From the NCBI GenBank assembly GCA_002869305.1, contig PKTC01000389.1:1-5390 (forward strand): a stretch of 5,390 nucleotides of DNA, given 5' to 3'. A model generated the notes under the pieces. That model did not search any database. It saw only the letters and a program-made list of their open reading frames with translations, and was not told the DNA's origin. The position numbers and the translations under genes were made by a program. The DNA comes from Marinilabiliales bacterium (GTDB lineage: Bacteria; Bacteroidota; Bacteroidia; Bacteroidales; UBA12077). Positions 1-5,390 of this stretch are shown in pieces; positions within the stretch are counted from its first letter, which is position 1; each line of letters begins with the position of its first letter.

Positions 1-1403
1 GGAAATAATCTTCTAAAAGTTAATATTGCAATCAATGCGAAAACAAAACCTGGAAGCAATTCATATAATTCAAATATTCCTCCATTTAATTGTTTCCATA
101 TCAATACAGTAAGTGCCCCTATAATCATTCCGGAGATCGCTCCTGCTGCTGATACATTTCTATTGTATAAAGAGAGAATTATCAAAGGTCCAAAAGCGGC
201 CCCAAATCCGGCCCAAGCATAAGCTACTAAAGACAATACAGATGAATTCTGGTCTCTTGAAATAAAGTATGCTATTATAGCAATAACAATAACTGTTGCC
301 CTACCAATCCACACCAATTCCTTATCGCTTGCATTCTGTTTTATGACTTTTTCATAAATATCGCGAGTTAAACAAGAAGAGGAAACTAATAATTGAGAAT
401 CAATTGTACTCATTATAGCAGCTAAGATAGCCGCTAACACGAATCCTGCAATCCATGGATTTAAAAGAAGTTCTGATAATGTTATAAATATCTTTTCACT
501 ATCCTGCAGGTTAACACCATGTTCTGCGATATAAGCAATCCCAAAAAATCCAACCATTAATGAACCAATAATAGAAATAATCATCCAACTCATCCCAACA
601 TATTTTGCCGATTTTACATTTTCAGGTTTGTTAATCGACATAAATCGAACCAAAATATGTGGTTGTCCAAAATATCCTAAGCCCCACGCTAATAAGGATA
701 AAATCCCTATTAAAGTGGTTCCTCTCCAAATATCCAAATAATCCGCTTCAATTGTACGAATGGCGTACAAAGTATTTGAGAAACCTCCCAAATCAGTTAT
801 CACAACAATGGGAACTACTAATAAAGCTAACATCATGAGCGTGCCCTGAAAAAAATGCGTCAAGGATACTGCATTATACCCACCTAAAAAAGTATAAGAA
901 ACAATAACTATGGTACCAATAATTAATGCAGTTTGATATTCCAGATTAAATGTTGCTTCAAATAATTTTGCCCCACCAACTAATCCTGAAGACGCATAAA
1001 GAGTGTAAAAAACAAGTATCACGAGTGCTGAAATAATTCTTAAATTTCCATTTTTAAATCGATTTGCCAGAAAACCAGGTATCGTTATTGAATCATCAAG
1101 TTTTTCAGTATATATTCTTAATGGACGTGCTATGTAATGCCAATTCAAAAATGCTCCAATGGTCAGGCCAATTGCAATCCAGCTGCCACTTATACCAGTG
1201 GTATACATTAAGCCAGGAAGTCCCAGTAAAAGCCATCCGCTCATATCGGAAGCCCCAGCAGACAATGCTGCTACTATGGGATTTAAACCTCTTCCACCCA
1301 ACACATAATCAGAAATATTTTTTGTTTTGTAATAAAAATAAAATCCAATGGCTAGCATTCCAATTATGTAAATTCCGAAAGAAATATATGTTGCAGCGTT
1401 CAT
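1..1403 (-). CDS. putP: Sodium/proline symporter PutP, C-terminus cut by window edge
   Basis: Sodium:solute symporter (SSS) family membrane protein predicted to import L-proline with Na+ across the inner membrane. My minus-strand translation stays open for 467 residues from ATG at 1403-1401 to the left edge. It aligns with E. coli PutP (recalled from memory, about 500 aa) almost throughout, so perhaps 25-35 tail residues are missing. Visible motifs are LGGR (R38, E. coli R40), LSAGASDMSGW (S48, D53, S55; E. coli S50, D55, S57), AWGLGYFGQPHI (W240, Y244, P248; E. coli W244, Y248, P252) and MSTIDSQLL (S332, T333; E. coli Na+-site S340, T341). AYAWAGFGAAFGP at about 394-406 is also family-typical. 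Many hydrophobic segments follow one another, as expected for the 13-helix LeuT fold. One oddity is His183 where E. coli has Asp187. The start matches the family N-terminus. There is no Shine-Dalgarno sequence, as is usual in Bacteroidota. The gene is divergent from ppdK. Family assignment is firm; proline specificity is inferred from close similarity. Confidence 0.95.
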   Translation of the reverse strand, partial: MNAATYISFGIYIIGMLAIGFYFYYKTKNISDYVLGGRGLNPIVAALSAGASDMSGWLLLGLPGLMYTTGISGSWIAIGLTIGAFLNWHYIARPLRIYTEKLDDSITIPGFLANRFKNGNLRIISALVILVFYTLYASSGLVGGAKLFEATFNLEYQTALIIGTIVIVSYTFLGGYNAVSLTHFFQGTLMMLALLVVPIVVITDLGGFSNTLYAIRTIEADYLDIWRGTTLIGILSLLAWGLGYFGQPHILVRFMSINKPENVKSAKYVGMSWMIISIIGSLMVGFFGIAYIAEHGVNLQDSEKIFITLSELLLNPWIAGFVLAAILAAIMSTIDSQLLVSSSCLTRDIYEKVIKQNASDKELVWIGRATVIVIAIIAYFISRDQNSSVLSLVAYAWAGFGAAFGPLIILSLYNRNVSAAGAISGMIIGALTVLIWKQLNGGIFELYELLPGFVFALIAILTFRRLF

Positions 1404-1429
1404 TTTACTTGAATTTAAGTGTCAGATTA

Positions 1430-1437
1430 AAACGTTT
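1430..1437. promoter_or_regulatory. Candidate operator, AAACGTTT palindrome proximal to putP
   Basis: An 8-bp perfect palindrome with a central CG lies 26 bp upstream of the putP start codon. It would fall at or just after the weakly predicted putP transcription start, a typical repressor position. Central-CG palindromes of this kind are characteristic of LacI-family operators. An identical core recurs 84 bp upstream. The regulator is unknown and the LacI link is inference. Confidence 0.35.
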
Positions 1438-1446
1438 AATATAAAT

Positions 1447-1478
1447 AAAAATTATAAAGTATAAACCTATTACCTCAA
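1447..1478 (-). promoter_or_regulatory. Possible putP promoter (weak match)
   Basis: Read on the minus strand, TTG at 1478-1476 is followed after 21 bp by TAATTTTT at 1454-1447. That is seven of eight bases of the TAnnTTTG element, counting the two free positions. The Bacteroidota housekeeping promoter is TTG about 19-21 bp upstream of TAnnTTTG, so the spacing is acceptable. Transcription would start around 1441 and give a leader of roughly 40 nt. In such AT-rich DNA a match of this quality can arise by chance. Confidence 0.25.
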
Positions 1479-1487
1479 CTTTAAACC

Positions 1488-1499
1488 TTCAAATTTGAA
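1488..1499. repeat. 12-bp perfect palindrome TTCAAATTTGAA
   Basis: TTCAAATTTGAA reads identically on both strands and lies between the two AAACGTTT sites. It could be a dimeric regulator site upstream of putP. It is all A/T apart from one C and one G, so chance occurrence in this AT-rich spacer is quite possible. Confidence 0.3.
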
Positions 1500-1512
1500 C
1501 TTTTCTTTTTCA

Positions 1513-1522
1513 CAAACGTTTG
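1513..1522. promoter_or_regulatory. Candidate operator, CAAACGTTTG palindrome
   Basis: This 10-bp perfect palindrome contains the same AAACGTTT core (1514-1521) as the site at 1430-1437. The two centres are 84 bp apart, very close to eight turns of B-DNA. It overlaps a TTTGCAAA octamer at 1519-1526. It lies between the two divergent genes, so it could act on putP through a loop or on both genes. This is inference from symmetry and spacing only. Confidence 0.35.
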
Positions 1523-1607
1523 CAAAATTGACCTTTGAATCAAGACATTTGTATTTATATCCCATGAATACTTGTTTTGCAAATTTTTGGACTAATGATT
1601 TGACAAT

Positions 1608-1641
1608 AAGCATAAAATTATATTAATAGAATTATATGCTT
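1608..1641. repeat. Imperfect inverted repeat (12-bp arms, 10-nt loop)
   Basis: The arms AAGCATAAAATT (1608-1619) and AATTATATGCTT (1630-1641) pair at 11 of 12 positions around a 10-nt loop, and a short T run follows (1640-1643). The stem is mostly A-T, so it is weak as an intrinsic terminator, and no gene ends here. It may be an operator for ppdK, a boundary between the divergent promoters, or chance. Confidence 0.3.
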
Positions 1642-1692
1642 TTATAACACTAAAATTATCTATTAAAATCATTCGATTTGGTAATTTTTGAA

Positions 1693-1700
1693 TATATTTG
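1693..1700 (+). promoter_or_regulatory. Probable ppdK promoter -7 element, TATATTTG
   Basis: TATATTTG is a perfect match to the Bacteroidota sigma-ABfr -7 consensus TAnnTTTG, on the coding strand 67 bp before the ppdK start codon. Transcription would begin a few bases downstream of 1700 and give a leader of about 60 nt. No clean TTG -33 box is present at 19-21 bp; the nearest TTG (1678-1680) is only 12 bp upstream. The call therefore rests on the -7 element and its position. Confidence 0.45.
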
Positions 1701-1767
1701 TATCCTGCTAAGAATTTTTGTTAAATATATCATATTCAATAATTTATAAATTTTAAAGTATATTAAA

Positions 1768-4485
1768 ATGTCAAACGTTAAAAGAGTTTACACTTTTGGA
1801 GATAGAAAAGCGGAAGGAAATGCTTCGATGAAAAATTTACTTGGAGGTAAAGGTGCCAACCTTGCTGAAATGAATTTAATTGGAGTTCCTGTTCCAGCTG
1901 GATTTACGATTACTACTGAAGTTTGTACAGAATATAACCAGATAGGTAAAGATGCTGTCGTAGAACTTATGAAAGACGAAGTTGAGGCAGGTATTGCTGC
2001 AACTGAAAAAGCCATGAATGCAAAATTTGGGTCAACTGGTCAAGATTTTCCTTTACTTGTATCTGTTCGTTCAGGTGCACGAGCTTCTATGCCAGGTATG
2101 ATGAATACTGTTTTAAACCTTGGTATGAATGATGAAACTGTTAAATTGGTTGCACAAAAATCAGGAAGTGAAAAATTTGCATATGATTCATATCGTCGTT
2201 TTATTCACATGTATGGTGATGTTGTAATGGGTGTTGAAGCTGAAGAAGGTGAACATGATCCGTTTGAACAAGTACTTGATGGTATCAGAGATGCTAAGAA
2301 TTATAAATCTGATGCTGAATTAACTGCTGGAGACTTAAAAGTTGTAGTTGAAAAATATAAAGCTGTGGTTAAAGAAAAAGCTGGTAGAGAGTTTCCTACA
2401 AATCCATGGGATCAGTTATGGGGAGCAATATGTGCAGTATTTGATTCTTGGAATACAGAAAGAGCCATACTTTACAGAAGAATGGAACAAATTCCTGATG
2501 AGTGGGGAACTGCTGTAAACGTTCAGGCTATGGTATATGGTAACATGGGTGAAACTTCAGCAACCGGTGTATGTTTCTCACGTGATGCAGCCACTGGAGA
2601 AAATATTTTTAATGGCGAGTACTTAATCAATGCGCAAGGAGAAGATGTTGTTGCTGGTATCAGAACTCCACAAGAAATTACACTTGAAGGATCAAAAAGA
2701 TGGGCTGAACGCAATGGTACTTCGGAAGAAGAACGTAAGGCTAAATTCCCATCCCTTGAAGAAGCAATGCCAGCAATATACAATGAATTGTTTGAGACTC
2801 AGCAAAAGTTAGAAAAACATTATAAAGATATGCAGGATATGGAGTTTACTATTCAAGATGGTAAGCTTTGGATGTTGCAAACGCGTAATGGAAAACGCAC
2901 GGGTGCAGCAATGGTAAAAATGGCTGTTGATATGCTTGAAGAAGGTTTAATTGATGAGAAAACAGCTGTTTTACGTCAGGAACCAAACAAACTAGATGAG
3001 TTATTACACCCTGTATTTGAAGCTTCTGCAATAGCTTCTGCTAAAGTACTTTCAAAAGGCCTTCCAGCATCTCCGGGTGCTGCAACAGGTAAAATTGTAT
3101 TTACAGCTCATGATGCTGAAGTTGAAGCAGAAAAAGGTGAAAAAGTAATTTTAGTTCGTCGTGAAACTTCTCCTGAAGATTTAAAAGGAATGTATGCTGC
3201 TGAAGGTATCCTTACTGAACGTGGCGGAATGACATCTCACGCTGCCGTTGTTGCTCGTGGAATGGGTAAATGTTGTGTTTCTTCTGCTGCTGGAATATCA
3301 GTTTCTCATACTTCAATGAAAATAAATGGAATAGAATATAAAAAAGGTGATTTTATCTCATTGAACGGATCAACTGGTGAAGTTTACGAAGGTAAAGTTG
3401 CAACTATTACTCCATCTTTGGACGGTGATTTTGGTAAAATGATGGATCTTGCTGAAAAGAATACAAAAATGTATGTAAGAACAAATGCTGATACTCCTGC
3501 AGATGCAAAAACTGCTCGTGAATTCGGAGCAAAAGGAATTGGTCTTTGTCGTACAGAACATATGTTCTTCGAAGGTGATCGTATATGGGCTATTCGTGAA
3601 ATGATTCTTGCTGAAGATGAAGCAGGCCGAAGAGCTGCTCTTGACAAATTATTACCTATTCAACGTGAAGATTTCTCAGGTATATTAGAAGCAATGGATG
3701 GATATGGAGTTACTATTCGTTTGTTGGATCCACCATTACATGAGTTTACACCAAACGATGATGCATCTCAAAAGGAGATGGCTGAAAAATTAGGTGTTGA
3801 TGTTAAGATTGTGAAAGAAAAGGTGGAATCATTGCACGAATTTAATCCAATGTTAGGACACCGTGGTTGTCGTTTAGGAAATACATATCCTGAAATTACT
3901 GAAATGCAAGCACGAGCTATTATCGAAGCTGCATGTGATTTAAAATCTAAAGGATTAAACCCAAAACCAGAAATTATGGTTCCTCTAATTGGTACTGTTC
4001 AGGAATTCAAGATGCAGGAAGAGATTATTCGCTCAGTTGCTGAAAAAGTTTTTGCTGAAAAAGGAACAAAAGTTGACTATTTGGTAGGTACCATGATTGA
4101 AATTCCTCGTGCTGCATTAACTGCCAATGAGGTTGCTGAATACGCTGAATTCTTTTCATTCGGAACAAACGATTTAACTCAAATGACATTCGGTTATTCA
4201 CGTGATGACGCTGGTAAGTTCTTACCAATTTATATTAAGAAAGGTTTATTGAAAAACGATCCTTTCCAACAGTTAGATCAAACTGGTGTTGGTCAGTTAG
4301 TTGAAATGGGTACACAAAAAGGAAGATCCGTTAACCCAAATCTTAAAGTTGGTATTTGCGGTGAACATGGTGGTGAACCATCATCAGTTGAATTTTGCCA
4401 TAGAACAGGAATGGATTATGTTTCTTGTTCTCCATTTAGAGTTCCAATTGCAAGATTAGCTGCTGCACAAGCTGCAATTAGATAA
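1768..4485 (+). CDS. ppdK: Pyruvate, phosphate dikinase (complete)
   Basis: Cytosolic enzyme that reversibly converts pyruvate + ATP + Pi to phosphoenolpyruvate + AMP + PPi, serving gluconeogenesis or PPi-linked glycolysis. The 905 residues show the three-domain PPDK layout. The N-terminal ATP-grasp region (about 1-390) has LLGGKG (K28), SVRSGARASMPGMM (R101), DMEF (E359) and QTRNGKR (R373). The phosphohistidine domain (about 430-540) begins at LPASPGAATGK and carries GGMTSHAAVVARG with catalytic His491. The C-terminal pyruvate/PEP barrel has LCRTEHMFF (R595), LDPPLHEF (R651 just before), TMIEIPRAAL (E778), FGTNDLTQ (N801, D802) and GICGEHGGEPSS (general acid/base Cys864). These match Clostridium symbiosum K22, H455, R561, R617, E745, N768/D769 and C831, recalled from memory. 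The extra length (905 versus about 874) is mainly an insert of about 23 residues near 306-330. Thr489, two residues before His491, is the equivalent of the Thr regulated by PDRP in plants; no such regulator is in view. The ATG start fits the family N-terminus, and the gene ends with TAATAA. Confidence 0.98.
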   Translation: MSNVKRVYTFGDRKAEGNASMKNLLGGKGANLAEMNLIGVPVPAGFTITTEVCTEYNQIGKDAVVELMKDEVEAGIAATEKAMNAKFGSTGQDFPLLVSVRSGARASMPGMMNTVLNLGMNDETVKLVAQKSGSEKFAYDSYRRFIHMYGDVVMGVEAEEGEHDPFEQVLDGIRDAKNYKSDAELTAGDLKVVVEKYKAVVKEKAGREFPTNPWDQLWGAICAVFDSWNTERAILYRRMEQIPDEWGTAVNVQAMVYGNMGETSATGVCFSRDAATGENIFNGEYLINAQGEDVVAGIRTPQEITLEGSKRWAERNGTSEEERKAKFPSLEEAMPAIYNELFETQQKLEKHYKDMQDMEFTIQDGKLWMLQTRNGKRTGAAMVKMAVDMLEEGLIDEKTAVLRQEPNKLDELLHPVFEASAIASAKVLSKGLPASPGAATGKIVFTAHDAEVEAEKGEKVILVRRETSPEDLKGMYAAEGILTERGGMTSHAAVVARGMGKCCVSSAAGISVSHTSMKINGIEYKKGDFISLNGSTGEVYEGKVATITPSLDGDFGKMMDLAEKNTKMYVRTNADTPADAKTAREFGAKGIGLCRTEHMFFEGDRIWAIREMILAEDEAGRRAALDKLLPIQREDFSGILEAMDGYGVTIRLLDPPLHEFTPNDDASQKEMAEKLGVDVKIVKEKVESLHEFNPMLGHRGCRLGNTYPEITEMQARAIIEAACDLKSKGLNPKPEIMVPLIGTVQEFKMQEEIIRSVAEKVFAEKGTKVDYLVGTMIEIPRAALTANEVAEYAEFFSFGTNDLTQMTFGYSRDDAGKFLPIYIKKGLLKNDPFQQLDQTGVGQLVEMGTQKGRSVNPNLKVGICGEHGGEPSSVEFCHRTGMDYVSCSPFRVPIARLAAAQAAIR

Positions 4486-4507
4486 TAAGCATATATAATT
4501 CAAATAT

Positions 4508-4548
4508 AGCCGTTACTCCCAATAATTAATAGGAGTAACGGCTTTTTT
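4508..4548 (+). terminator. Intrinsic terminator of ppdK
   Basis: AGCCGTTACTCC (4508-4519) pairs perfectly with GGAGTAACGGCT (4532-4543), giving a 12-bp stem with a 12-nt A/T loop. The 3' arm ends in a run of six T (4543-4548). It begins 22 bp after the ppdK stop codon. It is the strongest hairpin I saw in the window and implies that pckA is not co-transcribed with ppdK, except through read-through. Confidence 0.93.
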
Positions 4549-4694
4549 ATTATCCAAAGAACTTTCAATTTATAAAATTGACACAGAACAAGAAATATCT
4601 TTTCAACATTAGATAGAAAATTGAATTCAGAACAAATCTTTTTCTTAAGGGTAAATATTAAATAATGCGTATAGTTAAAATATTATTTATTTGT

Positions 4695-4702
4695 TAAATT
4701 TG
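4695..4702 (+). promoter_or_regulatory. Probable pckA promoter -7 element, TAAATTTG
   Basis: TAAATTTG matches the Bacteroidota TAnnTTTG consensus exactly and lies 30 bp before the pckA start codon. This would place the transcription start near 4707-4710 with a leader of about 25 nt. No TTG lies at the expected -33 spacing. Its position between the ppdK terminator and pckA supports an independent promoter. The remaining spacer from 4549 to 4690 is AT-rich and I see nothing else definite in it. Confidence 0.45.
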
Positions 4703-4732
4703 CCCTTTATTTTAAATACATCACTTTAAACT

Positions 4733-5390
4733 ATGGACACAACTATATTGGAATCATCTTTTAATCAATCAATAATCGATATTGTCGAAGGCCACAACAA
4801 TGTTCTATTAAATCTAGAGCGTAAGAAACTCATTCAAGAAGTTATAGATAATAGAGAAGCAATGGCTTCTAAGAATGGAGCTTTAGCAACATGGACTGGT
4901 CCTGAATCAACAGGTCGCCGACCAAAAGATACATATGTTGTAAAGCGAAATACAAGTGAAAAAAATATAGATTGGTCATCACCAAATAATATCCCGATTA
5001 AAGAAGATATCTTTGATATGGTTTTTTCAGATGCTTTAGACTTTTTGGTAAAAAAAGAAAAAATTTATATCACAGATAGAGTTATTGGCGCAGATTCGAA
5101 ATATGCTTTACCTGTTAGGACTATTACAAGTCAAGCACTTACTTCTTTGTTTACTGATAATATGTTCAGACCAGTACCAAAAGATATTAAGAAGAGCGTA
5201 TTTTTTGAGAGAGGATTTCAATTATTATCTGTTCCTTTTGATAAGTTAAATAGCATAAAATATAAAAGTCATCTAAGAATTCTTCCAAATGGAGACACTT
5301 CTGATATTGCCGTTATCATGGATTTTGACCGCAGATTAGGAGTTATTGTTGGTTCATCCTATTTAGGAAGTGTAAAGAAATTAATGTTTA
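4733..5390 (+). CDS. pckA: Phosphoenolpyruvate carboxykinase, ATP type, divergent (5' part only)
   Basis: Cytosolic enzyme that interconverts oxaloacetate + ATP and phosphoenolpyruvate + CO2 + ADP. It is the first committed step of gluconeogenesis, or the PEP-carboxylating step in succinate-forming fermenters. The window holds residues 1-219 plus one base. STGRRPKDTY (R62) matches the E. coli FTGRSPKDKY loop with substrate-binding R65. GADSKYALPVRTIT followed by NMFRP (about 119-147) matches GANPDTRLSVRFIT and NMFIRP. VGSSYLGSVKKLMF (Y210, K215, K216) matches GGTWYGGEMKKGMF with Y207, K212 and K213. The offset stays within about three residues, which suggests a full length near 530-540 aa. 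The nucleotide-binding P-loop and the metal-site Asp lie off the right edge. Overall identity to the E. coli enzyme looks low, so this is a divergent subgroup. The ATG start lacks a Shine-Dalgarno sequence. The gene follows the ppdK terminator and has its own likely promoter. The family is fairly sure; use of ATP rather than another nucleotide is inferred. Confidence 0.88.
   Translation, partial: MDTTILESSFNQSIIDIVEGHNNVLLNLERKKLIQEVIDNREAMASKNGALATWTGPESTGRRPKDTYVVKRNTSEKNIDWSSPNNIPIKEDIFDMVFSDALDFLVKKEKIYITDRVIGADSKYALPVRTITSQALTSLFTDNMFRPVPKDIKKSVFFERGFQLLSVPFDKLNSIKYKSHLRILPNGDTSDIAVIMDFDRRLGVIVGSSYLGSVKKLMF

Larger units (their letters stand above)
1404..1767. other. Divergent intergenic regulatory region between putP and ppdK
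   Basis: This 364-bp AT-rich stretch separates the divergent starts of putP and ppdK. I found no convincing coding frame or RNA gene in it. It contains two AAACGTTT palindromes, a 12-bp palindrome, two TTTGCAAA octamers (1519-1526 and 1576-1583), an imperfect hairpin and one good Bacteroidota-type -7 element for ppdK. Its length and density of short palindromes fit regulated divergent promoters. No specific regulator can be named. Confidence 0.7.

Noticed and set aside
1064..1444. Plus-strand open frame of 126 codons
   Set aside because: It lies almost wholly antisense to the conserved N-terminal half of putP, and its translation shows no recognisable family pattern. It is a shadow of the real gene.
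1519..1583. Repeated TTTGCAAA octamers at 1519-1526 and 1576-1583
   Set aside because: The octamer is short and its flanks differ between copies. The 57-bp spacing is not close to a whole number of helical turns, so I do not call these operators separately from the AAACGTTT sites.
1404..1767. Riboswitch or small RNA gene in the long divergent spacer
   Set aside because: Apart from one weak A-T hairpin I saw no conserved riboswitch core, tRNA or other structured RNA, and the G+C content is too low for a convincing folded element.
1788..4228. Several open frames of 60-87 codons within ppdK, on both strands
   Set aside because: All lie inside the well-conserved ppdK reading frame and encode sequences without domain features. 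Overlap with a gene bearing every catalytic motif makes them very unlikely to be real.
4578..4590. TTGACA-like sequence in the ppdK-pckA spacer
   Set aside because: It resembles the sigma70 -35 box of other phyla, but the window otherwise fits Bacteroidota promoters. No suitable partner lies at the right spacing, and it is more than 140 bp from the pckA start.
1..5390. Mobile element, phage or CRISPR-type system
   Set aside because: There is no transposase or integrase, no terminal inverted repeats or target duplication, and no regularly spaced repeats. All genes are core metabolic or transport genes.

Overview
The window is AT-rich, and its gene starts lack Shine-Dalgarno sequences and sit in A/T-rich leaders. 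Upstream of two genes there are perfect matches to the Bacteroidota -7 promoter element TAnnTTTG. Together with the protein sequences this points to a member of the phylum Bacteroidota. The order cannot be fixed from this window; marine or anaerobic lineages are possible but not shown.

Layout: (1) 1-1403, minus strand, is a sodium/proline symporter (putP) that lacks only its extreme C-terminus, which lies off the left edge. (2) 1404-1767 is a 364-bp divergent regulatory region with no gene. It holds two AAACGTTT palindromes 84 bp apart, a 12-bp palindrome, an imperfect hairpin and probable promoters for both flanking genes. (3) 1768-4485, plus strand, is a complete pyruvate, phosphate dikinase (ppdK, 905 aa) with all recognised catalytic residues, ending in tandem stops. 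(4) 4508-4548 is a strong intrinsic terminator, so ppdK appears to be transcribed alone. (5) 4549-4732 is an AT-rich spacer with a probable promoter. (6) 4733-5390, plus strand, is the first 219 residues of a divergent ATP-type phosphoenolpyruvate carboxykinase (pckA), cut by the right edge.

ppdK and pckA encode the two reversible entries to phosphoenolpyruvate, one from pyruvate and one from oxaloacetate. PutP would import proline, which is catabolised through glutamate to 2-oxoglutarate and so to oxaloacetate. The neighbourhood therefore reads as a PEP-pyruvate-oxaloacetate node next to an amino-acid uptake gene, suited to gluconeogenic growth on amino acids or, run the other way, to PEP metabolism during fermentation. 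The genes are separate transcription units, so joint function is inferred from gene content and proximity.

I see no mobile element, CRISPR array, RNA gene or evidently new multi-gene system. The most notable points are a His in PutP where the family has a conserved Asp, the helically phased AAACGTTT pair upstream of putP, and the unusual substrate-site loop of the PEP carboxykinase.
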